Origin: Apostichopus japonicus
Lineage: Eukaryota > Echinodermata > Holothuroidea > Aspidochirotida > Stichopodidae
Direction of reading: 5' to 3'
DNA length: 64,000 nucleotides
Assembly: GCF_037975245.1 (NCBI RefSeq)
Contig: NC_092563.1
Coordinates: forward strand, 29,537,960 to 29,601,959
The position numbers were made by a program, and so were the translations under genes. Positions 35,908 to 48,767 of this stretch are shown in pieces. Below the pieces are notes generated by a model. That model saw nothing but the letters and a program-made list of their open reading frames with translations. It ran no database searches and was not told where the DNA came from. Positions within the stretch are counted from its first letter, which is position 1; every line of letters begins with the position of its first letter.

Positions 35908-36668
35908 GAAATCTAAAGAATTAATTATTCAGAACATTAACATTAAGCATCAAGGTCTCATTCAGACCAGGGTTCAGTAAACTTATGTTCAAGGCTCAAT
36001 TGTTGAGCGGGTATCTCATACTATGTATCTTAGGAGTTGATATTGACGCCAAGTCAACCTTTACGAACCATATATCTAATACGATGTCTAAGGTGTATTA
36101 TATTGTATTAACGTTCGCATACATTACGCCCTATTTTCATTCCAATGTAAGAGATAATGTTGTCAACTCATTAATTCTGCCAGTGATTGTATATGTAGTC
36201 CTAACTGGTATCACCTTTTACTTGAAAAGGACAAGAAAAGAATCAGAAGTTTCTTGAAATACTGCTCAAATATATTTAATCTAGACTATGAAAGCCTGGT
36301 TGGTAAAGTAAACACTGCTGCTAAAATGAATTTATAAGACTAGCTAAGAATATGCATAGTTCTAAAGATCACCCACTTCACTCCGAGTTGATCTCTCTGT
36401 GCATTAGATCCAACAAGTACAATCTACGAAGTCCTACTATATTACAAACTTTCAGAATTATGCTTTTTAAGAACTCAATTATCTACAGAGCAGCCCTTTC
36501 TATTCAAAAAATCTCTGTTATAATCCTTGTAATCTCTCAAACTTCTAATCCTCCATCTTATTTCTTATTTGTTCATGCTTTCATGATTGTACATGTTTAC
36601 GTCTTTTATGTATCATGATTATGTATCCTATTTATAAAGTTTGTAATTTATACTCGAATAAAGAAATT
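35908..36668 (+). mobile_element. 3' fragment of a non-LTR retrotransposon (LINE)
   Basis: Frames at 35985-36257 and 36352-36618 resemble the end of a LINE reverse transcriptase ORF: LGVDIDAKSTF, then an N-terminal-to-C-terminal run resembling the thumb region, then NKYNLRSPT near the C-terminus. It ends in CGAATAAAGAAATTG before LONP2 intron 1 sequence resumes. The frame is broken between the two pieces, so it is dead. The parental intron 1 shows the empty site. Confidence 0.6.
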
Positions 36669-37234
36669 GTAGTCACCTGGTCAGGGCAGGCTGCAGGTGT
36701 AACTTACCAAGAAGGCCTCACGAGTCACATTAGGTTTACATGACGGTTATGTAAAATTACTAAATGTATGATTAATCATGCAGACCTCAGTAGTGTTCCC
36801 TTTGCTTGTTAATTTAGTGATTTTATGTTATGTTATGTTAATTTAGTGCCTATGTTAATTTAGTAATTTTTCTTCATGACATAACGTTCAGCAAAAACAA
36901 AAAATCAGGTGAAAAATGTTAATGAATATGACTCCTAATAAACACAGAATGGTATACATCAGTCTGTGAACAGTGTTTAAATAAATTGTGTATATTATTA
37001 GTTTGCCCATATTGCATTGTGCATATTGAGCATTGCAATGCTGAACAGATAATATGTAAATCTGTCAGTAAGATTACTTAACAGACTGAGAAAACCTAAA
37101 GTAGGTTGTATGAGCTATCAATAATATTGTTTCCATCTCAGTTTGGTTGAGACAATACCTGTGACATTACCCCTCGCAGCTCGAAAGAGATTCTGATTAT
37201 TATGACAGTGACTATGTTCTGTTAGTTTTTGGTT

Positions 37235-38920
37235 TCGATGAAATCGTAACCTATGCATTCATGCAGGCGGAGATTGTGTGTATGTGTGTATGGGTGTTTG
37301 TGTTTCATTCAGACCGAGGACCCCATTGTATTTTCCATTGTTCAAATCCACGTACCCTAACTTTAACAATACCCCCATACAATAGAATTCTTCCGAGGAC
37401 GTGTTGATTCTTTAGAAATCACAACCGAGGACCTGAAATTCTTTTGTTTAAGTCCTCGGTCGGATAGCAAAACAAACGCACGTGTGTGTATGTATGTGTG
37501 TGTGCGTTTTTGGAATCAGCGTGTCAAACTACATCTGACTGCGAGGTCAAAAGTTCAAAGGTCAAATCTTAAAAATATGCTCATTTTAGGAGATACGGGG
37601 CAAAACAAAACAGAACAAAGATAAGTTTAAAAATGTTGACATTTGATAGAGCTTTTTGTGCTGAATATGGGAAACCAACTCCCGCTTCAATCGGACACCC
37701 AGTTCTCAAGTTTTGAGGGCCAAAGGTTGGTTTTGATACATTTCTAGCAATAGCATTATGTGTGTACATTGTAGGCCATACAAATTTTAGGACAGAGTGC
37801 ACCTCATCAAGAGGAACATTTTTGATAAAAACCATCAGGTCATCCAAGGTCATTCAAGGTTGATTATGTGCAAAATACTCCCAACTTATGCTAATTTTTG
37901 CAACAACTTCTAGTCACGAAGTCTGACATGGCTGGTATATAAGGACAAGTTGTGAATGAAGTAGGGACACATTTTCAAAAATAACCGTGATGTGATCCAA
38001 GGTCACCAAAGGTCATTTATGGGTCATAATGTGTTTTTTTTTCCTCAATAACTTGTGAAACTACCACTGACAGGGTCCGACATGGTTGATAATTTGGGAC
38101 TGGTTGTGAATGGGGTAAAGGATCGTTTCAAAACATAACGGTAATACGATCCAAGGTCAACAAAGGTCAATTAGGGGTCAAAAACTAGTATTTTTGCAAT
38201 AACGTGAGAACCAAATGTCCATCAAGGTTGGGATTTTAGGACAGAGTGCACATCATCAAGGGGAAAATTTTTGATAAACACCATTGGGTCATTCAAGGTC
38301 ATTCAAGGTTGATTATGTGCAAAAAAACTCCCAACTTATGCTAATTTTTGCAACAACTTCTAGTCACGAAGTCTGACATGGCTGGTATATTAGGACAAGT
38401 TGTGAATGAAGTAGGGACACATTTTCAAAAATAACCGTGATGTGATCCAAGGTCACCAAAGGTCATTTATGGGTCAAAATGTGTTTTTTCCCGATAACTT
38501 GTGAAACTACCACTGACAGGGTTGAGAGTTACGCTATTGTAGTACAATAGTCGAACTGCATTTGGGTGACCTTTGACCTCAGGTTGACCTCCAGTGACCT
38601 GTATTGGCTTCTTTCAAGTTGATTCTTTGAAGTTTCGTGGGCATATTCCAATCTAACTTGTCCATAAGTGGACTCCTCTGCAACCCTAATGTGCACAGTT
38701 ATTAGAGATTTGGTTTGGTTTTGTAATACTTGGTGTGTGGATTCATAACATTGAGTACAAGAACCCTATTGCTTTTGATGGAGGTGTGTATAACCACGTA
38801 CAGTAGACTGACCTGTGTTAGCATGCCATAGTGTTATTGTATCAGCTAGTTCTGGTTATACTAACAAGCAGAAGTCTAGTGCATTGAAGTCATCGAAACC
38901 TCAATGCATTTTGCCTTCTG
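37235..38920. repeat. AGGTCA-rich interspersed repeat in the duplicated intron
   Basis: Contains subrepeats CCAAGGTCACCAAAGGTCA and GGACAAGTTGTGAATGAAGT, the inverse of the family at 1557-3091. The right end (TTGAGTACAAGAACCCTATTGC, CCACGTACAGTAGACTGACC) matches the repeat at 63560-63640. It is noncoding. Confidence 0.6.
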
Positions 38921-38948
38921 GTTATTCTTTAATTTCCTTTTCTTGTAG

Positions 38949-39036
38949 TATGGTCATGGTGAAGACCCATATCTTGAGGCATAACACACTAAGCAGCACA
39001 CCAATTGGTGTAATCCCTAGAAGGGCCGGGTCTGAG
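38949..39036 (+). CDS. LONP2 duplicate, exon 2' (intact)
   Basis: An 88-nt exon, the same length as LONP2 exon 2, with acceptor cttgtag and donor gtacgt. It encodes [18 protein letters not shown] then [11 protein letters not shown]. Phase is retained. The ATG at its second base is in frame, so it could serve as a start codon now that the exon 1' ATG is gone. Confidence 0.75.
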
Positions 39037-39733
39037 GTACGTAAAGTATTTGCAGACCAAAATTGTCATACATTTATTCAACAAAGCGTTGTGACTCTTC
39101 TTTTGTAAGTGGAGGGAGAAAATCAACCCATGTCTTGGTATTAATGACAATAGTAATGATGATGTTTTTTTTCCTATATACTTATATGATATGTAGTGAA
39201 AAATTATGATAGAAGTTGAACTTGAACCACTGTAAATGTCATTTGAGGTCTACTGCACTTGGAATATTATTGGAGCAAAGGAGGAAACCCTGGGTGCATC
39301 TTATACTTTGGCCCTCAAGTAGATGAAATCTAAGTTTACGTTGATGGTCAAAGTTCAGCAGAAGTAAAAACATGTTAAAACCTATGTAAACATGATACTT
39401 GAAGAAGTACAACTTGCAACGTTCTCATAGATAGTTTGCATATTTCCTCTATTGAGCACAAGGGAATTACATGTATGTAAAAGTTTAGTAGAGGACAAAT
39501 TTGGTCGAAACATTGTTTAGTAAACATATAATCCATGAAAATGCATGTAATGATTCTACGTTATGCCACCAACTACTTCAGTTTATTGCTTCTAGGTAAT
39601 TATTCAAAAAGCCAAAACTTAACGGGAATATCTTCAAAATTGATACCTTTGTTGAGTAATACTCATGTAGATTTGGTTCGTTCGTTAATGCTCTATGCCT
39701 TAAATCACTGATCTGTTTGTTTTTAATATTTAG

Positions 39734-39962
39734 AAAGATGACTTGAGTGAAATTCATTACATCGGTCCTGCATCTGTTGTATTCCAGGTAACGGGCACCA
39801 ATTGGCCAAGACCTGCATACACTCTGCTACTCTCTTTGATAATTGTTTTGTTACAACTAGTCACTGGTCTCTTTCGCTTAAAAGGCGATTACTTTCGAAA
39901 AGATGACCCTTACCCATGGGCCCGATTTTCTGAAATGGACAAGGTTCCAGGAGATCGAGAAG
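39734..39962 (+). CDS. LONP2 duplicate, exon 3a (open, +10 codons)
   Basis: Matches LONP2 exon 3 ([36 protein letters not shown]). It carries an extra 30 nt encoding hydrophobic residues (LSLIIVLLQL) in the middle of the PUA-like fold. The insertion is a multiple of three, and the splice sites (atttag, gtaacc) and phase 1 exit are preserved. The inserted hydrophobic stretch would probably disturb the fold. Confidence 0.72.
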
Positions 39963-40124
39963 GTAACCACCACAAAATGTCTGATTGCTTATTTATGTTT
40001 TATTTTATTGTAGAAATGAAGACTGTACTGTTACAATGAAACATTTGAAGGCTTTGTTCTGTTTTTACCTCCATGGTTTGACACTACACATGTGCTGAAT
40101 TCAGTTCCCTTCACTCAAGCTCAA

Positions 40125-40489
40125 AGGGTGTGAAGACTCGCGCACAAAGAAACGTCTCATGGCGGTAATCTAACCTAGTTTCGATTGAGGTGTAACAGAA
40201 GTGTTAAACACCAAACAGCTCGCTACCGTATGTAATTAGACACTAGTGTACAGTCAATACATACAGCTACGGTCAATACCCACAACACAGTGTGCATAGC
40301 AGCATGGAGGTTTTACCTTTATGATAGCAGCGATGGACATCTCATGTCTAGATAAAAGCATGGAGGTAAGGTATCACGTTTTATTACTGTCTGCATTTTG
40401 TAGCGACAAGAAAAAAACTCCACTTGCGGAAACGGACAATTAACTTTTTCAGAGCGCCGCACGCGATTTGGGGTGAGTCTTCAATGCCT
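40125..40489 (-). mobile_element. TTAA-flanked MITE, copy A (365 bp)
   Basis: In inverse orientation to copies B and C. Inverted termini are AGGGTGTGAAGACTCGC and the complement of GAGTCTTCAATGCCT. Flanks are TCAA (a mutated TTAA) and TTAA. Sister units at about 42513 and beyond read GCTTAAATGAG with no insert, which is the empty target TTAA. TTAA targeting is typical of piggyBac-like elements. No transposase is present. It lies in the intron between exons 3a and 4a. Confidence 0.78.
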
Positions 40490-40840
40490 TTAAATGAGAA
40501 AAATAAGGTCCCTCGTCAATCTGTTACTTTAGTCCAACCAAATCACAGTATAATGAATTCAGAAATTTGCAGTTGAGACAAAGTTAAAAAACTTGTTTAG
40601 GTATGATAGGTCAATCTTACATTTATTCAACGCGATCATTGTCACTGTTTGGGTTTTTCTTAATATCTGGTTAATCTGTAAGAGTCATAAACACTGTTTA
40701 TAAATTACAAACATGTGCATGTTGAGTAGTTATACTGTAGAATACACGTATTGAGCACTGTCACTGTTTGGGTTTTCTTAATATCTGATTAATGCTTGTA
40801 CCAAGAATCTATATTTGACTCTCTGTCTCTTTAACCACAG

Positions 40841-40920
40841 GTGGTATTTCAACTTTGGTTGGTGCTGCAACTTTCTGTCTCCATGTGATCAAATTGAATC
40901 TAGTATTGCTTTTGTTCAAG
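40841..40920 (+). CDS. LONP2 duplicate, exon 4a (open, -7 codons)
   Basis: Counterpart of LONP2 exon 4, with AATFCLHV against AETFRLHA and retained acceptor ccacag and donor gtatgg. It is 21 nt shorter (80 instead of 101) but still open and phase-correct, ending LLLFK. It is the most diverged of the duplicated exons. Confidence 0.62.
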
Positions 40921-41136
40921 GTATGGTATGGTGTACTGGTGTCATGAATATCCATTATGTCACCCCTCTCTGAACAGCAGCTGTTTAATTAGCGAAACCT
41001 GACATTTCCGTGACGGAAAGGTTGAAAAAATAACGCATCCTTCTATAACGGATAAATGCCTCAAACGTGATTCCCTTCCCGAAAAAATTCTTTATTTATA
41101 ATGGTTCATTATTTGTATATTTATGAGTAAGATTAG

Positions 41137-41470
41137 CAGTGGCGGAGCTAGGGGTATTGGTCAGAGGGGGCGAGAATGGTCTGTAGGAGCGCTATCCAAG
41201 CGGAGCGCCACCACGGGTTGGCGCGGAGCGTACAGATTTTTTTTGAGTAAAGATACTCCCTAGATCGCCGGAAATGAGCCTTTCCGGACCATGCTTATTT
41301 GCAAATAATGTGGCAAATGTCAATAGGTAGATGAGAGCACAATATAAAAAGGCAATAATCGCGAATAAGTAAAAAGTGGTAAAAAGCTGAAAAGGGCGCC
41401 AGCAGTCCATTTGAGTCCGTCAGGGGGGGGGGGGCATCCGCCCCCTGACTGTATGGACGCTCCGCCACTG
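41137..41470. mobile_element. hAT-like MITE, 334 bp
   Basis: Termini CAGTGGCGGAGC and GCTCCGCCACTG are perfect 12-bp inverted repeats. They are flanked by a perfect 8-bp duplication AAGATTAG (41129-41136 and 41471-41478). The sister copies and parent read GAGTAAGATAAGGTACC at this place with no insert, giving the empty site. The interior has a G run and no transposase. Confidence 0.9.
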
Positions 41471-41900
41471 AAGATTAGGTACCTCAAGCTGTTACTTTAG
41501 TCCACCCAAATCACAGCACAATGAACACAGAACTTTGCAGTTGAGACAGAGTTTGCAGACTTGTGATAGAAAGATTTAAAAGCATTAACTTTGAACACTT
41601 TTGTCTGTTGAATTCCCTTCCCCGCTGTCACTTCTTTATTTAAAATGGTTCATTATGTGATGGCAGATTTCGAGTCATTATTCATAATCTTTTCATGAGC
41701 AGTAAAAAAGCAAGTATTTTCATAGACTAAGAGCAGACAGTGCCTGACTGTAAATCAAAGAAATAAAAGCCATATGCTGGGAGATGTTTGATTCCTGACA
41801 GCAGGCAAATGAAATCTGTTCGTGATGACATGTACAGGTAAATTCGTGAATGCACACACGTTGATGTGCAAACATGTATGTGTGTAAGTGAGGACTTTGT

Positions 41901-43617
41901 TCTATGTCAAAGTTCAGGAGACAACAAATTTGGTTGAAAAATTGTATTTAGCATATAATCCATGCAAATGCATGTAATGCTTCTACGTTGTGCCAGCAAC
42001 TACTGCAGTCTATTGCTATTAGGTATATGCGACCAAACAGCCAAAACTTTAGGAGAGTGTATTGAAAGTTGGAACTAACCCTATTTGAGTAATACTCATG
42101 TAACTTTGGTCCATTCGTTACTCTAATAATCCTTAAATCTCTTATCTGTTTGTTTAATATTTAGAATTACGCATGTTTTTACATCCATGGCATCGGTACT
42201 GCAGTTGTTGTATTCCAGGTAACAGGCAACAAATGGCCAAGACCTGCATACACTCTACTAGTTACTGGTATCTACCGCTTGAAAGAACATTATAACTCTT
42301 GGTTTGAAAATCACCCTTTACTAAGGGCTGGATTTACTAAACTGGACAATATTACAGGAGATGGAGAAGGTACGTAACCTGATTAATTATTTATGTTTGA
42401 TGTTATCGTAGAAGTGAAGACTGTACTGTTACAATGAAACATTTGAAGGCTTTGTCTGACACTTCACATGTGTTGAATTCAGTCCCCTCGCTCAAGCTTA
42501 AATGAGAATGATAAGGTCCCTCCTCAGGTTGATGTGTATGATTCAGAAACACTGTTTATAAATTACAAACATGTGCATCTTGGGTAGTTATACTGTAGAA
42601 TACACTGTTGCTTCTGCACAAGAAACTTGTTCTCTCAAAAACATGTATTCCTCCTCATCTAGTACTTGAATGTTTAGTCCACGGGTGGGGTCTAAGATAG
42701 TTGGTTTGCCCTTGGGGATGGTGGTGCCAAATTTGAAAGTTTCACATTGTCAAGTGAGATGGGTTTTTTTTCAATGTTTTGATCACAAGGCTTTAGCTTT
42801 ATGCTATTTTGAAATATCTTCATCTGCTCATTTGAAACCAATTATCTTTATTTGCTTCTCCTTAACCCACAGAGGATATGTCCAGTATGATGGTAACTGA
42901 GACTTTACGTCTTGATGCCAAGCAGTTGTTGGAAATGTTAAATTCTGTGACAACCGTTGGCAAATTAATGGTATGATGTGGTTAATTGATGCTATGAATA
43001 TTCATAATGTCATCCTCTCAGAACAGCAGTTGTTCAATTAGAAGAACGTTTTGACATTTCCGTGAAGGGAAAGGTTGAAGAAAATTACGCATTCTTCTAT
43101 AACTGATAAATGCCTCAAACGTGATTCCCTTCCCAAATAACACTTCTTTATATAAAATGGCTCATTACATTTACATTTATGAGTAAGATAAGGTACCTCA
43201 AGCTGTTACTTTAGTCCACCCAAATCACAGCACAATGAACACAGAACTTTGCAGTTGAGACAAAGTTTGCAGGCTTGTGAAAAAAATCAAAGTTTATAGC
43301 ATTAACTTTGAACACTTTTGTTTCTTGAATTCCCTTCCCCACTGTCACTTCTTTATTTAAAATGGCTCATTATGTGATGGCAGATTTCGAGTCATTATTC
43401 ATAATCTTTTCATGAGCAGTAGAAAAGCAAGTATTTTCATAGACTAAGAACAGACAGTACCTGACTGTAAATCAAAGAAATAAAAGCCATATGCTGGGAG
43501 ATGTTTGATTCCTGACAGCAGGCAAATGAAATCTGTTCGTGATGACATGTACAGGTAAATTCGTGAATGCACACACGTTGATGTGTAAACATGTATGTGT
43601 GTAAGTGAGGACTTTGT
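41901..43617 (+). CDS. Lon N-domain exon cassette, unit 1
   Basis: The first of six tandem units. Exon 3b is 42165-42369 (205 nt, two codons longer than LONP2 exon 3) and reads [29 protein letters not shown] and TKLDNITGDGE. Exon 4b is 42873-42970 (98 nt) and reads EDMSSMMVTETLRLDAKQLL then EMLNSVTTVGKLM. Splice sites are intact (ttag/gtacgt and ccacag/gtatga). Exon 3b enters in phase 0 and exon 4b leaves in phase 0, so each unit adds exactly 101 codons. The unit runs from mid-intron 2 to mid-intron 4 of LONP2. Expression is not shown. Confidence 0.7.
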
Positions 43618-45334
43618 TCTATGTCAAAGTTCAGGAGACAACAAATTTGGTTGACAAATTGTATTTAGCATATAATCCATGCAAATGCATGTAATGCTTC
43701 TACGTTGTGCCAGCAACTACTGCAGTCTATTGCTATTAGGTATATGCGACCAAACAGCCAAAACTTTAGGAGAGTGTATTGAAAGTTGGAACTAACCCTA
43801 TTTGAGTAATACTCATGTAACTTTGGTCCATTCGTTACTCTAATAATCCTTAAATCTCTTATCTGTTTGTTTAATATTTAGAATTACGCATGTTTTTACA
43901 TCCATGGCATCGGTACTGCAGTTGTTGTATTCCAGGTAACAGGCAACAAATGGCCAAGACCTGCATACACTCTACTAGTTACTGGTATCTACCGCTTGAA
44001 AGAACATTATAACTCTTGGTTTGAAAATCACCCTTTACTAAGGGCTGGATTTACTAAACTGGACAATATTACAGGAGATGGAGAAGGTACGTAACCTGAT
44101 TAATTATTTATGTTTGATGTTATCGTAGAAGTGAAGACTGTACTGTTACAATGAAACATTTGAAGGCTTTGTCTGACACTTCACATGTGTTGAATTCAGT
44201 CCCCTCGCTCAAGCTTAAATGAGAATGATAAGGTCCCTCCTCAGGTTGATGTGTATGATTCAGAAACACTGTTTATAAATTACAAACATGTGCATCTTGG
44301 GTAGTTATACTGTAGAATACACTGTTGCTTCTGCACAAGAAACTTGTTCTCTCAAAAACATGTATTCCTCCTCGTCTAGTACTTGAATGTTTAGTCCACG
44401 GGTGGGGTCTAAGATAGTTGGTTTGCCCTTGGGGATGGTGGTGCCAAATTTGAAAGTTTCACATTGTCAAGTGAGATGGGTTTTTTTTCAATGTTTTGAT
44501 CACAAGGCTTTAGCTTTATGCTATTTTGAAATATCTTCATCTGCTCATTTGAAACCAATTATCTTTATTTGCTTCTCCTTAACCCACAGAGGATATGTCC
44601 AGTATGATGGTAACTGAGACTTTACGTCTTGATGCCAAGCAGTTGTTGGAAATGTTAAATTCTGTGACAACCGTTGGCAAATTAATGGTATGATGTGGTT
44701 AATTGATGCTATGAATATTCATAATGTCATCCTCTCAGAACAGCAGTTGTTCAATTAGAAGAACGTTTTGACATTTCCGTGAAGGGAAAGGTTGAAGAAA
44801 ATTACGCATTCTTCTATAACTGATAAATGCCTCAAACGTGATTCCCTTCCCAAATAACACTTCTTTATATAAAATGGCTCATTACATTTACATTTATGAG
44901 TAAGATAAGGTACCTCAAGCTGTTACTTTAGTCCACCCAAATCACAGCACAATGAACACAGAACTTTGCAGTTGAGACAAAGTTTGCAGGCTTGTGAAAA
45001 AAATCAAAGTTTATAGCATTAACTTTGAACACTTTTGTTTCTTGAATTCCCTTCCCCACTGTCACTTCTTTATTTAAAATGGCTCATTATGTGATGGCAG
45101 ATTTCGAGTCATTATTCATAATCTTTTCATGAGCAGTAGAAAAGCAAGTATTTGCATAGACTAAGAACAGACAGTACCTGACTGTAAATCAAAGAAATAA
45201 AAGCCATATGCTGGGAGATGTTTGATTCCTGACAGCAGGCAAATGAAATCTGTTCGTGATGACATGTACAGGTAAATTCGTGAATGCACACACGTTGATG
45301 TGTAAACATGTATGTGTGTAAGTGAGGACTTTGT
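43618..45334 (+). CDS. Lon N-domain exon cassette, unit 2
   Basis: 1717 bp, nearly identical to unit 1. Exons are 43882-44086 and 44590-44687, both open with intact splice signals. By eye it differs from unit 1 at only a handful of bases, all seen outside the exons (for example CTCCTCG for CTCCTCA before exon 4b). Confidence 0.7.
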
Positions 45335-47050
45335 TCTATGTCAAAGTTCAGGAGACAACAAATTTGGTTGAAAAATTGTATTTAGCATATAATCCATGCA
45401 AATGCATGTAATGCTTCTACGTTGTGCCAGCAACTACTGCAGTCTATTGCTATTAGGTATATGCGACCAAACAGCCAAAACTTTAGGAGAGTGTATTGAA
45501 AGTTGGAACTAACCCTATTTGAGTAATACTCATGTAACTTTGGTCCATTCGTTACTCTAATAATCCTTAAATCTCTTATCTGTTTGTTTAATATTTAGAA
45601 TTACGCATGTTTTTACATCCATGGCATCGGTACTGCAGTTGTTGTATTCCAGGTAACAGGCAACAAATGGCCAAGACCTGCATACACTCTACTAGTTACT
45701 GGTATCTACCGCTTGAAAGAACATTATAACTCTTGGTTTGAAAATCACCCTTTACTAAGGGCTGGATTTACTAAACTGGACAATATTACAGGAGATGGAG
45801 AAGGTACGTAACCTGATTAATTATTTATGTTTGATGTTATCGTAGAAGTGAAGACTGTACTGTTACAATGAAACATTTGAAGGCTTTGTCTGACACTTCA
45901 CATGTGTTGAATTCAGTCCCCTCGCTCAAGCTTAAATGAGAATGATAAGGTCCCTCCTCAGGTTGATGTGTATGATTCAGAAACACTGTTTATAAATTAC
46001 AAACATGTGCATCTTGGGTAGTTATACTGTAGAATACACTGTTGCTTCTGCACAAGAAACTTGTTCTCTCAAAAACATGTATTCCTCCTCGTCTAGTACT
46101 TGAATGTTTAGTCCACGGGTGGGGTCTAAGATAGTTGGTTTGCCCTTGGGGATGGTGGTGCCAAATTTGAAAGTTTCACATTGTCAAGTGAGATGGGTTT
46201 TTTTTCAATGTTTTGATCACAAGGCTTTAGCTTTATGCTATTTTGAAATATCTTCATCTGCTCATTTGAAACCAATTATCTTATTTGCTTCTCCTTAACC
46301 CACAGAGGATATGTCCAGTATGATGGTAACTGAGACTTTACGTCTTGATGCCAAGCAGTTGTTGGAAATGTTAAATTCTGTGACAACCGTTGGCAAATTA
46401 ATGGTATGATGTGGTTAATTGATGCTATGAATATTCATAATGTCATCCTCTCAGAACAGCAGTTGTTCAATTAGAAGAACGTTTTGACATTTCCGTGAAG
46501 GGAAAGGTTGAAGAAAATTACGCATTCTTCTATAACTGATAAATGCCTCAAACGTGATTCCCTTCCCAAATAACACTTCTTTATATAAAATGGCTCATTA
46601 CATTTACATTTATGAGTAAGATAAGGTACCTCAAGCTGTTACTTTAGTCCACCCAAATCACAGCACAATGAACACAGAACTTTGCAGTTGAGACAAAGTT
46701 TGCAGGCTTGTGAAAAAAATCAAAGTTTATAGCATTAACTTTGAACACTTTTGTTTCTTGAATTACCTTCCCCACTGTCACTTCTTTATTTAAAATGGCT
46801 CATTATGTGATGGCAGATTTCGAGTCATTATTCATAATCTTTTCATGAGCAGTAGAAAAGCAAGTATTTTCATAGACTAAGAACAGACAGTACCTGACTG
46901 TAAATCAAAGAAATAAAAGCCATATGCTGGGAGATGTTTGATTCCTGACAGCAGGCAAATGAAATCTGTTCGTGATGACATGTACAGGTAAATTCGTGAA
47001 TGCACACACGTTGATGTGTAAACATGTATGTGTGTAAGTGAGGACTTTGT
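45335..47050 (+). CDS. Lon N-domain exon cassette, unit 3
   Basis: 1716 bp. Exons are 45599-45803 and 46306-46403. A single T is deleted in the polypyrimidine stretch before exon 4b (ATCTTATTTG), which accounts for the 1-bp shorter unit. The exon frames are unaffected. Confidence 0.7.
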
Positions 47051-48767
47051 TCTATGTCAAAGTTCAGGAGACAACAAATTTGGTTGAAAAATTGTATTTA
47101 GCATATAATCCATGCAAATGCATGTAATGCTTCTACGTTGTGCCAGCAACTACTGCAGTCTATTGCTATTAGGTATATGCGACCAAACAGCCAAAACTTT
47201 AGGAGAGTGTATTGAAAGTTGGAACTAACCCTATTTGAGTAATACTCATGTAACTTTGGTCCATTCGTTACTCTAATAATCCTTAAATCTCTTATCTGTT
47301 TGTTTAATATTTAGAATTACGCATGTTTTTACATCCATGGCATCGGTACTGCAGTTGTTGTATTCCAGGTAACAGGCAACAAATGGCCAAGACCTGCATA
47401 CACTCTACTAGTTACTGGTATCTACCGCTTGAAAGAACATTATAACTCTTGGTTTGAAAATCACCCTTTACTAAGGGCTGGATTTACTAAACTGGACAAT
47501 ATTACAGGAGATGGAGAAGGTACGTAACCTGATTAATTATTTATGTTTGATGTTATCGTAGAAGTGAAGACTGTACTGTTACAATGAAACATTTGAAGGC
47601 TTTGTCTGACACTTCACATGTGTTGAATTCAGTCCCCTCGCTCAAGCTTAAATGAGAATGATAAGGTCCCTCCTCAGGTTGATGTGTATGATTCAGAAAC
47701 ACTGTTTATAAATTACAAACATGTGCATCTTGGGTAGTTATACTGTAGAATACACTGTTGCTTCTGCACAAGAAACTTGTTCTCTCAAAAACATGTATTC
47801 CTCCTCGTCTAGTACTTGAATGTTTAGTCCACGGGTGGGGTCTAAGATAGTTGGTTTGCCCTTGGGGATGGTGGTGCCAAATTTGAAAGTTTCACATTGT
47901 CAAGTGAGATGGGGTTTTTTTCAATGTTTTGATCACAAGGCTTTAGCTTTATGCTATTTTGAAATATCTTCATCTGCTCATTTGAAACCAATTATCTTTA
48001 TTTGCTTCTCCTTAACCCACAGAGGATATGTCCAGTATGATGGTAACTGAGACTTTACGTCTTGATGCCAAGCAGTTGTTGGAAATGTTAAATTCTGTGA
48101 CAACCGTTGGCAAATTAATGGTATGATGTGGTTAATTGATGCTATGAATATTCATAATGTCATCCTCTCAGAACAGCAGTTGTTCAATTAGAAGAACGTT
48201 TTGACATTTCCGTGAAGGGAAAGGTTGAAGAAAATTACGCATTCTTCTATAACTGATAAATGCCTCAAACGTGATTCCCTTCCCAAATAACACTTCTTTA
48301 TATAAAATGGCTCATTACATTTACATTTATGAGTAAGATAAGGTACCTCAAGCTGTTACTTTAGTCCACCCAAATCACAGCACAATGAACACAGAACTTT
48401 GCAGTTGAGACAAAGTTTGCAGGCTTGTGAAAAAAATCAAAGTTTATAGCATTAACTTTGAACACTTTTGTTTCTTGAATTCCCTTCCCCACTGTCACTT
48501 CTTTATTTAAAATGGCTCATTATGTGATGGCAGATTTCGAGTCATTATTCATAATCTTTTCATGAGCAGTAGAAAAGCAAGTATTTTCATAGACTAAGAA
48601 CAGACAGTACCTGACTGTAAATCAAAGAAATAAAAGCCATATGCTGGGAGATGTTTGATTCCTGACAGCAGGCAAATGAAATCTGTTCGTGATGACATGT
48701 ACAGGTAAATTCGTGAATGCACACACGTTGATGTGTAAACATGTATGTGTGTAAGTGAGGACTTTGT
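47051..48767 (+). CDS. Lon N-domain exon cassette, unit 4
   Basis: 1717 bp. Exons are 47315-47519 and 48023-48120, open, with the same splice sites. An intronic variant GATGGGGTTTT marks it apart from its neighbours. Confidence 0.7.

Larger units (their letters stand above)
35697..38948 (+). other. Duplicate of LONP2 intron 1, interrupted by a LINE and by AGGTCA repeats
   Basis: Intron 1 sequence (GTAACGTTAGGCGTA..., ACAGTGTTTA...) is followed in order from 35700 to about 37235 and resumes at about 38921 (TTATTCTTTAATTTCC). The LINE fragment (about 35908-36668) and the AGGTCA-rich repeat (about 37235-38920) are absent from the parent intron at the same points. Confidence 0.75.

Noticed and set aside
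42670-42900. Repeated 76-codon frames (42670, 44387, 46104, 47820, 49802, 51519)
   Set aside because: These run through intron 3 sequence into exon 4b in the wrong frame. They repeat only because the unit repeats.
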